DNA of 64,000 nt from contig NC_089193.1 in NCBI RefSeq assembly GCF_947507565.1, forward strand, positions 1,670,325 through 1,734,324, given 5' to 3'. The position numbers and the translations under genes are program-made. Below, piece after piece: positions 27,601 to 41,623 of this stretch (position 1 is its first letter; every line of letters begins with the position of its first letter). Source of the DNA: Oscarella lobularis. Its lineage: Eukaryota > Porifera > Homoscleromorpha > Homosclerophorida > Oscarellidae. The notes beneath the pieces are model-generated. The model had not been told where the DNA came from. It searched no databases and saw nothing but the letters and a program-made list of their open reading frames with translations.

Positions 27601-30600
27601 GAAACAGGCCAACGTATCAATTGGTCTCGCGAAGGGAGTCGAAGTGATGCTTCGCGGCTTCAGCTCCATCACGTCGGGCGGCGTCTCTTATACGGGCGAC
27701 ATAGCATTGGACGACATCGCCTTCAGTAATTGCCAATCCTGTAAGTCCTTGCACGCCTTTGGCTATAGAAAACGAGTCCTTTCTCCACGCAGCCAATGTA
27801 CCTCAGTGTCAGAGCAACGAATTTCAATGCGACGACGGTAACTGCATTCCGCACAATAATTTCTGCGACGGTCGACCTGATTGCAATGACTTCAGCGACG
27901 AAATTTCGTGCGGTGAGCTCTTCTTCTAATCTTTCTTTTTTGCGAGGCAATTTGTTTTGTCTTATAGGACCCGTTCAAGGATCGTGTGACTTTGAAAGTG
28001 ACTTCTGCGGATTTGTTCAAGATCCGGCGAACAATGAGAATTTCACGCGAACGTCTGGTTCTACGCCGTCGTTTGGAACAGGTCCCAATCACGATCAGTC
28101 GTTCAACAGATCAGGTGACAAAGATCAATCATTTTGATGGCAAAACGAAACGCGTTTGTCTGTTTATATACTAGGCTACTACATTTATCTCGAAGCATCT
28201 GGCTTACCATCTGGCTATTCTAGGATTATGACTCCGACTATTTTCGGTGACAGTAATAATACTAACAGTTGTTTCGTCGGTTTTTGGTATCACATGTACG
28301 GATCTAATATTGGCAACCTCAACGTAAGAGTCGACCTTTTTTTACTAGCGCACTTCTCTGCACGAAAATTTTTTAGGTGTCTCAAACGTTTGTTGATGGA
28401 GGCTTTTCGGATCGTCCTCTCTTCTCCTTGAGCGGCGATCAGGGCCAATTGTGGCAATTCGCGAAAATTCAGCTCACCGAAATATCAGTCAGCTACAACA
28501 TCATCTTTTCTGTCTATCACATTTCCGGATGGTCCGGCGATATAGCGCTGGACAACATCGTCTTCACGCCGGGATGCCATCCGAGTGAGTTTGAGATATC
28601 CCGCTTGTTTTTCTGAGGCTTTTAGTGCTGTTTTCTCTTAGGGGGTCCCTGCACTGCCGCTCAGTTTCAATGCAAAAATAATCACTGCATCTACAACAGC
28701 TGGGTGTGCGACAACGACGACGATTGCGGGGACGGCAGCGACGAAGCCAACTGCGCTACCGGTACGTTCCCATTCACGCGGAAATTCTCTTTTAATGAAT
28801 AGTGATTGTCTTTCTTAGCTAAACCGCCTGTGACGGCAGCGCCACCGACGACGCCTGGAACTTTCCCCGGTGCGTTTTAATCGACTTGTTTCTCTGTTTT
28901 CTTGACTTTATTTTTTCGTGGGTTCCTTTCAGTCGGGAAGTGCACGTTTGAAGGCGGCATCTGCCCGGGATGGATGAACGTCAACGAAACGACGAATCCG
29001 AATACCGACTGGAAAGTCGGCGCCGGCGACAAAAGTCCTAATCAATTCCAGCAGACCGGACCAACGGTTGATCATACAACAGGAGTAGCTCGTAAGAAAG
29101 AGCAACAACGGAGTTTTATGTTCTTATGCGCGGTTCTTTAGCTCCGGGTCGAATACCGTCGACTGACTTTGAAAATGAATTCGGTTTCTTTAGTCCTGAT
29201 CCTACCGGCGATTTCCAGTGGACGCGCGATTCAGGCGGAACGCCGTCGTACAATACGGGTCCGTCGGTCGACTGCGATACGGGAACGAATCAAGGTGAAA
29301 CTAATCAATCGTCTTTATATTCAGTTATTTTCTGTTTCAGGCTATTACGCTTTTATCGAGACGAGCTCTCCTCGTTCCCAAGGCGACAAAGCGCGTCTTA
29401 TTTCCGGTACGATGATCGACAACGGCAGTTGCAGTATGATCCTGTGCTACCACATGTTCGGAGCGACGACTGGCACGCTGCGAGTTTTCACGAAAGATTT
29501 GGCGAGCGGTGTCATGACGCAGCGATGGAGTCTGTCAGGAGCCCAAGGCAACCAATGGAAGAACGTAACAGTTGGTGCCAACCAAAATTCAGGCGCTTTT
29601 GTGGTAAGATCATAAGAGAGAGCCACGGTTTAATTTTCTAGTGACTGTTTCTTCTCGTACACATCTAGTTTGTTATTGAAGGCGAACGCGGCAGTTCTTT
29701 TACGGGCGACATAGCGGTCGATAACATTCGCTTTACGTCTGGCTGCGACGGAACCGGTAAGTCAATCACATTAGAAAAAATATAGCGAATAAATAAATTT
29801 ATTTCGTAAGGAAAATATCTTTATTATCCGGCGACTGACGGCTCGTCGTTCATCGGCACTCTTGCTACTCTATCGAGCAAGACGTACGGTCTCTCCGGTC
29901 CTCTTTGTCAAATTCGTGTCTTTTACAACATGCGCGGATTCAACGTCGGCACGCTCTCCATCGGCGTGACGGGATCGAACGCACAGACGCTCGTCTCGTA
30001 CGACTCGAATCGCGGCGACTCATGGTACGAATCGGTCAGCTACATCGGCTCTCGAACCAACTTCGAAGTGACGATCAACGTGCGACACGCCGGCGGCGTT
30101 GCCGGCAACATCGCCGTCGACGACGTCGAATATCTCAACTGCAATCCTCGTCAAAAGGGATCCAGTCGACAATGTCCCAAAGATCAAGTACCGTGCACGA
30201 TATCGCTCGAATGCGTTGCTATTGAGAATCTGTGCAACTACGATAAAGACTGTCTCGACGGCTCGGACGAAGATCCCGCTCTCTGCGCCGGCTATCCGGC
30301 ACGATGCGACTGGGAAAACGGCTTCTGCTTCGGCTACAGCCAAGCCCGAAACGACGACTTCGACTGGTTGATCAATAGCGGCTCGACGTCGTCGGTGAAC
30401 ACGGGACCCCAATTCGATCACACGACCGGCACGAAAATCGGTCACTATCTCTACATCGAAACGTCGAGTCCGCGCATCGTGAACGATTACGCCGATCTGT
30501 TCAGTCCTCTTCTCGCTCCGCCGCCTCATCCGCCCGGCAATCTTCTCACCTGCTCCGTTCGCTATTGCTATCACATGTACGGTCAATCGGTCGGCGAGTT

Positions 30601-33600
30601 GTCCGTCTGGTTCATGGGACCCGACGGGCCGACGAAGCTTTGGGAGCAGCATGGTGATCAAGGCAATCGTTGGTACTGTCGAAGTGACGATCTCTCCAAG
30701 TACATCGCCAATGTTAACTATCAAATCAGATGGCGAGGTCGAACGGGAAACTTTCAGTCGCCGGTTTTCTACGGCGATATCGCGATCGACGACATTAGCT
30801 TTAGTTCGGGATGCGGTGGCATTGCTCCGACTCCGCCGCCGCCGCCCGCCTACTGTACGGACTGCACGTTCGAAACGGGATTCTGCAACTGGCAGGACAA
30901 CGTCACGTCCAATTGGCCGTGGGTGCGCGATCAAGGCGGAACGCCGAGTTTCAACACAGGTCCCGGCGTCGATCACACGTACGGAAATGCGTCCGGATCG
31001 TACATCTATTTCGAAACGTCGTCGCCGGCCAACGCCGGCGATCGCGCCGTTCTCGATAGCGATCTTCTTACGTATGACCCCAAACGGAGTTGCCAGCTCG
31101 ACTTTGCTTATCACATGTTCGGAAATTCGATCGGGGACTTGAACGTTTATGTTCGACCGCTCGGCAAGTCGGCGACCAAAGCCTGGAGCAAGTCCGGAAA
31201 TCAAGGAAATCTGTGGCACGTGGACAATATTAAACCGGGCCTCTATTTGAAAGGCGCAAATAAGTACAGAATCGAATTCGAAGCCGTTCGCGGATCCAGT
31301 TTTACTGGTGATATCGCTCTCGATGACATCTTATGTCGAGCGTGTGGTACGTCTTATATATATATATGTCTAATTGCCACGTGATTATTTTTATTTATTC
31401 TCTTAGCTTGTCCCGCTGGCGAAGTTCTCTGCGGCAATGGAAACCAGTGCGTCAAGCAAGAACAGGTGTGCAACTTTGTTAACGACTGCCCCTCAGGCAG
31501 CGACGAGTCAAATTGCTGTAAGGTTTCCTATAACACTTATTTTATTGATTTATTGATTTATTATTTTAGGCACGTGTAACTACGAAACGGGATTGTGCGG
31601 TTGGTCGAGCGGCGTTGGCACTTCGTCGTGGATTCGCGCTTCCGGTCGCGCTCGTCCCTCGGGCGACGCCACGTACGGAAACTCGTCCGGCCAGTACATG
31701 CTTCTCAACATCGTCGGCGGCGGCTTTTTTCCGCAGCGCGGCACCGGCTCGCTGACAACAATCAAATTCCGTCAGACCGGCAGTAGATGCGAGCTCTGTT
31801 TCGCCTACTACGTTTACGCCCAATCCGGAACGGCAGCCACGTTGGAACTCGTGGTGCGCGGCCGGAAGCCGACCGACGAGCGCCTCTGGCTTTTCCGCGG
31901 TACGACGGCGTCGGGAGCATGGCAGAGAGTGTGCGTGCGTGTCGGCGGCATAGCGACGCAATTCACGCTATCCTTTGAAGCCACCTATTCAACGGGCTTC
32001 TTCTCCGACACGCCTACGATTGCGGTCGACGACGTCAGATGCGAGAATTGTTCGCGTCCGATTAAGGCGTGTCGCGCCGACGAGTTCCAGTGCTTCGACG
32101 GCCACTGCATATCGCAATCGCGACGGTGCGACTTCTCCGACGATTGCGGCGACGGAACGGACGAGGCCGGATGTCCGCCCCAGCAAGGCAATTGCAATTT
32201 TGAAATTCCGTGCAATTGGACGAACGTCGTCGGCGTTGACGACTTCAATTGGACCGTCGCGACGTCGACGCCTTCGACGAGCACCGGTCCCGTATTCGAT
32301 AACACCTATAAAAATGCGACGGGACATTTTCTCTACATCGAAACGTCGTCGCCTCGTCAAAACGGCGACACCGCTCGATATCAAAGTCCCACGTTCGCGC
32401 CGACACCGCTCAATACTCAATGCGAAATGCGCTTCGCTTATAACATGTACGGCGCCGATATCACGTGGCTACGCTGTTACATTTTCGACCTCACGACAAG
32501 CGCGACGACGCTGCTCTGGTCTCGTACCGGCAATCAGGGTCACGAGTGGCATCAGGCAGTGATTCCCCTCAAAAGCTCAACGTCCTATTATATCTACTTT
32601 GAAGCGGCGCGGGGACGCAGTTTCAACGGCGATACGGCTATTGACGATATTTCGTTTTTCGGATGCGGCGGCGCTTTGCCACCCGATTTCAATCAGACCG
32701 TGTGTTGGGTCTATCAGAGTAAGTGCAATTCGGGCGAATGCATATACGATCACTGGTTCTGCGACGGGATATACGATTGCGCCGACGGTTCCGACGAACT
32801 GAATTGTCCCACGGCCGGACCCACGCCCACGCCCTATCCCGTCGTACCGGGATCGTATCTACCCGATCAAACGTGCACTTTTGAAACGGATTTGTGCAAG
32901 TGGTCCAACGACCAAAACGATGATTTGGAATGGTCACGTGACAGCGGCGGCACGCCGTCGCTCGATACGGGACCGAGTGTCGATCACACGCTCGGAACGT
33001 CGAGAGGATTTTATATCTTTATTGAAACGAGCGTTCCCGCCTCTAGTGGCGATATTGCCAATTTGTATAGTCCTTACTTCCAAGTTGCTGGCGAAGCGTG
33101 CGCCGTCTCGTTTGCCTATCACATGTACGGAGTGGCGATTGGGACTCTGCAAGTCGTCGTTCAGCCGAAAGATTCGAGTTTGAGCGAGAAAGTCGTCTGG
33201 ACGATGAGTGGCGATCAAGGAAATCAATGGTTCGTTGCCAACACGACGCTCGGCGGTTTTATTACGAACGAGTCGCGAATCGTTTTCCGTGCGACGCACG
33301 GATCGGGATTTTTCGGCTGGGAAGGTGACATCGCTTTGGATGACATCAAAATCATGAATTGCGACCCAAGTGAGTGAAAACATCAGTAAATCAATAAGTC
33401 AATAAATACGTTTTTTTCTGTGTGCAGGGATTCGACTTCCGCCTTGCTCGAAGAACCAGTACACGTGCACGTCGTCTCGAACGTGCATCGACTTTGACAA
33501 ACTCTGCGATTTCAATTCCGACTGTCCGAACGGCGAAGACGAAAATCCGGCCTATTGCTGTACGAGCGTCGAAATCATCGAAGAGATTATTATTCTACAT

Positions 33601-36600
33601 CGTCTCCTTTTTAGCTATTACTCCGGGTCGATGCGATTTCGAGGGCTGCACTGGAAGCTGCCCGTGGTACAACGTCCAAGACGGTTCTGACGATTTCGAC
33701 TGGTTCGGCGCTAAGGGATCGACGATTTCATTCAACACTGGACCTTCAGTCGATCACACGACGAACACAGCAAACGGTAATAATATTATTTAAAAATTGG
33801 GACGTTCACTCGTATGATTCTCGTCGTCTCTCAAGGCCGATACCTCTACACGGAGACGTCTTTCCCCCGTCAAGAGAACGAAACGGCGGCGCTTATGAGC
33901 GGGATGTTCCAGTCGCCTGTTCGCGATCAGCAGTGCCGACTTCACTTTTACTATCACATGCAAGGCGCGACGATTGGGACTTTGAACGTTTGGTACGTTC
34001 CAAACAGAGGCGCGGTGTCTCTGCTCTTCACCCGATCAGGAGCTCAACCGAGCGGATGGCTCCGAGGCGAATCGGACTATATCCCAACGGGAAGCTCGTT
34101 CCAAGTACGTCGATTTCACGGCACGCGTTGTAGACGAATCTATATTGCTTTTAGATTAAATTTGAAGGCGTTGCTGGCTCTAGTTTCACTGGCGACATCG
34201 CTATCGACGACGTCACGTTTTCGGAAGGATGTTCTCAGCTCGACGTCAATCAACCAGCTCCCCAAGGTAAAATTCCGTGAGATTTTTTAGTTAAAGAATG
34301 TCATTTATTTATCTCGTTTTAGCTATTGATTGCGCCGCTTGCGATTTCGAGGCCCCCGGCATCTGCGGCTGGTACCACGACTGGTGCAGCAGCACGTACA
34401 TGATCAAGAACTACGGCTTCGCCTCCTTTTTCCCGACTGGCCCCATCGCCGATCACACGATCAAAAACGCCAGCGGTCAATACATTCACATTGTCAGCGC
34501 CAATCATCCGAACGGCGGCACGGATATGTTGCTTAGCCCTATGATGAAGCGTTCCGTAGCCAACGATCAGGTCTGCTTCTGGTATCACATGTTCGGCACG
34601 CACGTCGGTCGTCTGGAGGTGCACTCGCTCTGCATGGACGACGGTTCCGACACGCTTCTGTGGAACGTCGCCGGTAGTCAGGGACGCGAGTGGAACTACG
34701 GATGCGTCAATCTGTTGCAGACGTGCAACGGTCGAGCGGGAGCGCCTTTCCACGTCAAATTCGTCATCGTGCACAACGGGGGACCGGAGGGAGACATCGC
34801 TCTGGATGACATCTCCTGCGGACCCATACCAATCACAAGTAAGATTTTTTCATGGATATGGATTTTTCAATTTAATTGATTATTGGTTTTTAGCACCTGC
34901 GCCGTGTTCGAACAGTCCGGGTCTATTCCGATGCAACAACGGTGCGTGCATCAACTCCGGCAGCGTGTGCGACTTCAACAACGATTGCGGCGACTTTTCC
35001 GACGAGGTCATGTGCAGTCGCAACTGCACGTTCGAAGTCGACTTCTGCAACTGGCAAAACGAGCAATATTTCGACTGGCACGACTGGCTGCGCAATCGCG
35101 GACCGACGCGCAATAACAACACGGGACCCTCAGTCGATCACACCCTCGGCACTGCCCAAGGCTGGTACATCTACGCCGACTCGCTCGACGGCACCTTCTA
35201 CGGAGCTGACGTGTGGCTCGTATCGAAGCCCATAGCGCGTACGGGTCCCAACTGCAAGATATCCTTCTGGTATCACATGTACGGCGACGATGGCCCGTCG
35301 GTCGGAATGCTCGGCGTCGTTCTCAAATTCGGCACACGTTTCGTGAACCTGTGGAGCCAGCACGACAACCAAGGCGACCAGTGGCACTACGCCGAAGTGA
35401 CGATCGGCAAGCGAAACAATTTCGAACTCGTTTTCTTCGGCGAAAACGGCTACACGGCGCCGGGCGACTCGCCGACGTCGGATATGGCTCTCGACGACAT
35501 CGGCTTCTCGAATTGCGAAGCGCTGCCCATCTATCGATGCCTGCGAAACGAATTCACGTGCGACAACTACGAATGCATCGCGTCGAATCTCCGCTGCGAC
35601 TACGAAGACGATTGCGGCGACGGTAGCGACGAGAAACGATGTCCGCTCGTCGTCGGCAATTGCAATTTCGAAAAGGACATGTGCGCTTGGGAGAACGTTC
35701 AAACGGACGATTTCGATTGGTCGAGACAACAGTGGTTCTCGCTCACCGGAAAAACGGGACCCAATTACGATCACACGATTGGAAATGCGAGCGGATGGTA
35801 TATGTACATCGAGACGTCGGCGCCGCGAACGCCCGGCGAAATAGCCGTGTTTTCGAGCAAGAACGCTTATCCGGCGACGACGGATAATCAATGCCGATTG
35901 AGATTCTGGTATCACATGTGGGGAAATACGGTTGCGAATATGACCGTGCGATTGGTCGCTCAAAACCAAGCGAAAACGGCCTACGACGTTTGGTATGAAG
36001 AGGGTGACCATGGCAACGTGTGGTTGCGCGCCGAGATCGTCATATCGATTCCGTACGACTATAAAATCACGTTCGTTGGCGTGCGCGGTTCGTCGTTCCT
36101 CGGCGATATCGCTATTGACGATATATCGTTAACGCCGGCTTGCGCGAGCGGATCGACGGCGACGCCGGGACCCACGTCGAAGGCGTGTCTCGCCGGCGAA
36201 TTCTCGTGCTCGAACGGAAATTGCGTGCCGGCTGGATGGCGTTGCGACGGCGCCGACGACTGTCGCGACGGAAGCGACGAGAAGAATTGTCCAACAATTG
36301 CGCCGAGCCCTTGTTCGTGCGACTTCCAGGCACCGTGTGCGTACGTGAACAGTCAATACGATTCGGGACTCGATTGGCAAGTGGGACGCGGCGCTACGGT
36401 GAACCCGGGAACTGGGCCTCCCTTCGATAACACGTACAAGAACGCTCTCGGCGGTTACATCTTCGTCGACGGTTCGAAAGCTCGTCCCTACGATCGTACC
36501 GTACTTGAAGGACCGTATACGACAAGCGTCTATCCGCAGACGTGTCAAATCACGTTTTTCTATCACATGTACGACAAGGCGGGTAAATCGTCGATGACGC

Positions 36601-39600
36601 TTTCTCTCTATACGTACGGTGTGAAATACGGTCTCAAAACGACGACGTTCTCCGTAACGGGATCGCAGGGAACGAGTTGGCATCCGGCGACGGTCGACTT
36701 GCGCGTTACGGAGAAATTCCGCGTGCATTTCGTCGTCGAATACGGTGCCGCCGCCGGAGGCGACGTCGCTCTCGACGACATCAGTTGTCACTTGTGCTCG
36801 TTCGATCCGGCGGTTAAGGACCAAACGTACGGATACGGCGCTCTGGCGACCGGATGTTCGGACGGACGACGCGAGGGTCTTTTCACGAGTATCAACTCGG
36901 CTGTGTGTCGAGGTCAGTGGGCCGGACAACAGAGTCTTCGTGCGGTTCGTTCGGCGGGAAATCCGTCGTGCGGAAACAATATGAATAAGCAGTGCACTAG
37001 TCCCGCCGATTTGTGCGCTTCTGGGTGGCACGTGTGCGGCTCAACGGCGAAAAGCGACGATTTCTCGTTGAAAATGAGTGGAGCCGATTGCAATAAGAAC
37101 TACGGTAATTATCCGGCGGCTATGAACTATTGCCCGTCGGGACCGTGCCCGCCTTCGTATACGAACAAAGACTACGGCTGTACTTCTGGCGTCGGCGCAT
37201 GCGATTCGCCCGTTTGCTGCGGTATCGGATGCAAATCCGATTCTTTCTGCACCAGCAGCGTTTTCAAATCGACAATGTTTACGTCGATTGGGGCAGGATC
37301 CGGGTGCAATTCTATTACCGGCTACGTCGCCGGTGGCGTCGTTTGCTGTAGCGACTTCTTAGGCACGCCCGCGCCGCCTACGACGCCGACGCCGACGACT
37401 CCGCCCTGTCCGACACCGGCAGCCTCTCACACTCTCGATTGCGATTTCGAGAACAAGGATCTGTGCCAGTGGAGAGGCGTCAAAGGCAACGAACTCGATT
37501 TTCTCATCGATTCCGCCGGCACCCCAAGTTTCAACACGGGTCCGAGCGCCGATCACACGAAGGGAACGTCGGCGGGAACATACGTTTATATCGAGACGTC
37601 GTTTCCGTCGTCGTCGGGCGACAAAGCTCAAATGCGATCGCCGCTTCTCGATCCGTCCGATTCGTGCTGCTCGCTCACCTTCTGGTATCACATGTTCGGC
37701 GCGACGATCGGTTCTCTGAGCGTCTATCTCGAAACGGGCGGTAAATCGACGCAGATTTGGACGAGACGACGCGCCCAGGGCAGTCGATGGATCCAAGGCA
37801 CCGTTCCTCTTATCAGTTCCACGCCGTATACGATTCGCTTTGAAGCGGTCGCTGGGACGAGTTTCACCGGCGATATCGCTCTCGACGACATCAAATTCGT
37901 CGGCTGTCCGCCTGGTCCGACGCCGCCGCCACCGCCGACCTATCCGCCGGGCGTGGGCGTGGGCGATTGTAATTTCGAGAGTTGTGTTGGTGGTTTGTCG
38001 CCGTGCTGCTGGAAGAATATCGCGCAGGGCGATTATTTCGATTGGATACGAGGCAAGGGGCTCACTCCTTCGGTGACGACGGGACCGTCGAGCGATCACA
38101 CGTACGGAAACTATTCCGGACATTATATGTACATCGAAGCGTCGGATCAGCGTCTGTTTTCGTGGTACAACGCGAAATTGGTGAGTCGAAAGATGAAGGG
38201 AATTGTCAAGCCCGGACTTTGTTCGTTGACGATTTGGTATCATATGAGTGGAAGCAACGTCGGTCGATTGACGATTTTGAAGGAGCCGGACAACGTCTTT
38301 TCGTTCAGCTATCCGACGCTGTGGACGGCGAGAGGAGATCAGGGCAGCATGTGGAAGAACGTCACCGTCGATCTTTACACTACCGCTTATTCGAGTAACG
38401 ATTTTCAACTGTCGGTTCGCGCCGATCTGGTTACGTCGCGATCGAGCGATATTGCCGTTGACGATTTCATGTTTTCCGACGGTTGCGACACCTATTTTAT
38501 GGACACGAAGCCGTGCTATAATCTCGACGTTTGTCATCCGGTTACCAATGAAACGATGCCGCCAACTCAGGGTAAGAAAATAGACACCAAAGATAGAAAG
38601 AGGTTCTATGCGTTCTTTTTATTAATAGGTCCGGTTACTGGTGATTGCACTTTTGAAACTGGCGCTTGCTTCTGGAACAACGTCATCTGCGATGACGATG
38701 ATTGGCTTATCAACGAAGGCCCGACTCCCTCGTTCAGCACGGGTCCCTCTGTGGATCACACAACGAATACCAACAAAGGCAGGCTGCTTCAATCAATAAA
38801 TCTATTGCGATTATTATGTCTTTTTTTTCAGGTCACTTCCTTTATTACGAAGCCGGAAGTTTCTTCTCGCAGCTGAAGGAGGGCCGAAAGGCAATTCTCG
38901 AGAGTCCCAACATCAAAGCGACGCCGTCGTCGTGCTCGATGAAACTTTGGTATCACATGTTCGGCAATCAGATGGGCTCCCTCCTCATTTATCTCAAGAG
39001 CGACACGGGCTTCCGACTTCTGAAAACCATCGACGGCAATCAGGGTAACGTTTGGCAAATGACCAACGTGACGTTGGCCAGTTTCACCGACTTCCGCGTT
39101 CACATTATCGCGAGTCGAGGCGACGGCGAGAGAAGCGATATAGCGATCGACGATATCACGTTCAGCGGATGCAGATTCGACAGTTCGGCGTCCAACACCT
39201 ACTGCTCACAGGGTACGAGAAAAATCAATACTAATTATATATATTTTTATATTTTATTTTAGCTCTTAAAACGGGCTGCTCCGACGGAAGTCGCGAAGGA
39301 TTCTTCAGTCAACCCAACGTCGCCGGTTGCCTTGGCGACTGGGACGGCTGGAGAAGTCTTCGCGATCGACCGACAACCCGTCGCTGCGGCAACCAATTCG
39401 ACGACGGAACGAGCGTGAAATGCTTCGCTCCCTCCGACATTTGCGATTCGGCGAACGGATGGCAAGTGTGCGGCTACGGCGGCGTCTCCGGTGAAGTTCC
39501 CGGATTCATTAACAGCGCCGCGTGCAAGACGGCCGGCTACGGACGCTTCAGCGCCGGAATAAATCACTGCAACAAGCGTCAGAACGTGTGCGAGAAGCCG

Positions 39601-41623
39601 CGCGCTAACATCGACTACGGTTGCACGCATTATGACGTCGAATGCGACGAGCCGTTGTGCTGTGGACTTTCGTGTACCGATCAGTCAAAGGTCGCATGTG
39701 ATGGAGGTTTTTGGCCCGGGGCTACGTCCTACACGCCTATGTCCCTCTTTTCCGGATGCTCGCGTTTGACGTCGAGCGAAGCTGGCGGCGTCATGTGCTG
39801 CTGTAAGCGTAGATCGAATAATTAATACGTATTTAATTATTGATTTTTTTAGATAATAAGACGTTCGTCCCGCCGACGAAGCCTCCCGGTTTGTGCGCGA
39901 CGTGTTCGTTCGATTACGGCATGTGCGGTTTCTATGACGAGAACAAGGATAATTTCAACTGGCAACGCAATCAGGGGCGCACTCCCGGATTCAACACGGG
40001 ACCGGATAACGATCACACTACGGGCACGTCAACTGGTATGAGTATATTTAATTGAATTAAATTTTGTGACGTTGATTTGCTGTGCGTAGGATTTTACATG
40101 TACATCCAAACGGGCTTCTTTGTCAGTATCAATCCCAACGACGTGGCAATTCTACGAAGTCCCGAGTACAATAAGACCGATTTGGCCTGCGACGCTTGCA
40201 TGCTCGAATTCTGGTACCACATGTATGGATCAACAGTGGGATCTCTTGAAGTAAGTAACCCAACATATATATGTGTATATGAATACACGTGTCTTTTCTC
40301 TAGGTCTACGTTGAGGAGACGTACGACAAAGGCGTCGCCTCTCGTTCTCCCGTCTGGAGTCTCTCCGGCGACCAAGGCAACAGCTGGAAACTCGCCCAAA
40401 TCTATCCGATGAACGTCACGTCGCCGACCTTCCACATTCTCTTCCTCGCTCGAGCGACGGGCGGCCGATTCGGCGACACCGCCATCGACGACGTCACACT
40501 CAAATCGTGCCCTTCGTCGCCGCCGCCGCCGCCGTCGTGTCCGCCCAACGAGTGGCGTTGCGCGAGCGGACGCGAATGCATTCCGATGATCCAGCGTTGC
40601 AACGGAGCGAAGAACTGCAAGGACGGTTCGGACGAGCTCGGCTGCTTGACCGATTGCCACGAACTCTTCTGCGTCAACGGGGGAACGTGCTACATCCAAT
40701 TCGGCGAATCCTATTGCCATTGCGTTGGACCGTTCGGCGGACGACGATGCGAGAAGCCGATTACGGTGACGTCGGCTCCGGCGACTCCCAAGACGACGAC
40801 GAAGGCACCTGCGACGATGCGCCCATCGACTGCGGCGCCGACCGTGTCCGCCTGTCCGAACCAAGCGTGCGATCCGACGGCGAACGATTGCGTTTGCAGC
40901 GTTCTCAGCGAACCGCTTTATTGTCAAACGTGCGAGCAGACGGCTGATACGTGCAACTACTGCGTCTGTCAAGTGATACAGGGACAGAGAATGTGCTTCT
41001 TCACGCAGGCGTACGTTAACCAACTCAAACAAGCTGTCGTTGGGGGCTCGCCGTCGCCGAAGCCTACGGAAGGGAAAAGCAGCAGCCATCACGGTATTCC
41101 ATATAATCATTATTAATAATCATTATTTTATTTTTATTTTTTAATGTAGCTGGTATGTATGCTGCTATTGGAGTGAGCATAGGCGTTGTGGGCATCATTG
41201 TTGTCGCTGTTATTATCTATCTTATTTTGTCCAAGAAGTAAGTCGTCGATTCTCGCCGCAATTTTTTTCTTGGTAACTCTGAGGCGTTTTTATAGGTATC
41301 AGACTCAGAAGGACGTCGCCTCCGGTGCGAGCCGACCTCGAAGCGGAATGTTGTCCGAAGCTGCTTCGGGCATCGGTAATCCTGTCTACAGCATGTACGG
41401 CGCTGAGGACGGCGGAACGGGCGGCATGGACAACATCGACGACGTGAGTTTCGTCTAATACAAATAGAAATTAAAATTAGACATTTTTTTATCTTCTTAG
41501 GTTGATATGTCTGATATGTTTGCGCCAGGTGAAGCGACTCTACCAAAGTTCCAGGGCACTCTAGGCAAGGAGGCTCAGGCCAATCCTCTATACGCAGATC
41601 CGTACGCCCAGATGGATCAGTAA
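24659..41623 (+). CDS. giant MAM/LDLa type I membrane receptor (about 4,875 aa)
   Basis: 38 phase-consistent exons run from 24659-24719 to 41501-41623. Large ones are 29811-31346, 31570-33369 and 34894-38571; exon 2 (25032-25046) is 15 bp. A signal peptide (residues 1-20) is followed by about 21 MAM domains (CxFExxxC...W starts, WYHMYG cores, FTGDIAxDDI ends) mixed with about 12 LDLa modules (CDGxxDCxDGSDExxC type). Two copies of a Cys-rich domain (TGCxDGxREGFF ... GGVMCC) lie at 36,834-37,360 and 39,275-39,802. Near the C-terminus are LDLa, an EGF module (40,660-40,752), a Thr/Pro linker, a second Cys-rich stretch, a membrane helix (about 4758-4783) and a short tail with NPVY (4814) and NPLY (4863). 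The plan resembles vertebrate MALRD1/MAMDC4 endosomal proteins but is more than twice as long. Ligand unknown; NPxY motifs suggest clathrin-linked uptake or PTB-protein binding. Intron 30 has a GC donor. Confidence 0.87.
28933..31346 (+). other. MAM domain inserted inside another MAM domain
   Basis: Exon 28933-29091 encodes only the N-terminal third of a MAM domain, ending at the usual intron site after DHTTG. Exons 29142-29294, 29341-29603 and 29669-29756 then encode one complete MAM domain. The start of exon 29811-31346 supplies the missing C-terminal two thirds ([10 protein letters not shown] ... VDDVEYLNC). The inserted cassette begins and ends in phase 1, so it can enter or leave without breaking frame. 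Joining 29091 to 29811 directly also restores an open MAM. Confidence 0.75.
36834..37360 (+). other. Cys-rich domain, first copy in large receptor
   Basis: This part of exon 29 encodes roughly 175 residues with about 20 cysteines, opening [12 protein letters not shown] and closing GGVVCC. Key features are [19 protein letters not shown] and SPVCCGIGC. Related copies are at 39,275-39,802 in the same gene and 46,376-46,918 in the paralogue. I do not recognise a named family; the DLCAxGWHVC and GGVxCC pattern resembles a cysteine-rich module I recall from some bacterial secreted proteins, which is unverified. Confidence 0.6.

Noticed and set aside
30020-31219. 399-codon minus-strand frame, and a similar 392-codon one at 37359-38537
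   Set aside because: They lie antisense to well-supported MAM/LDLa exons. Long antisense frames are expected from this gene's codon use, and the translations are Arg/Val-rich without domains.
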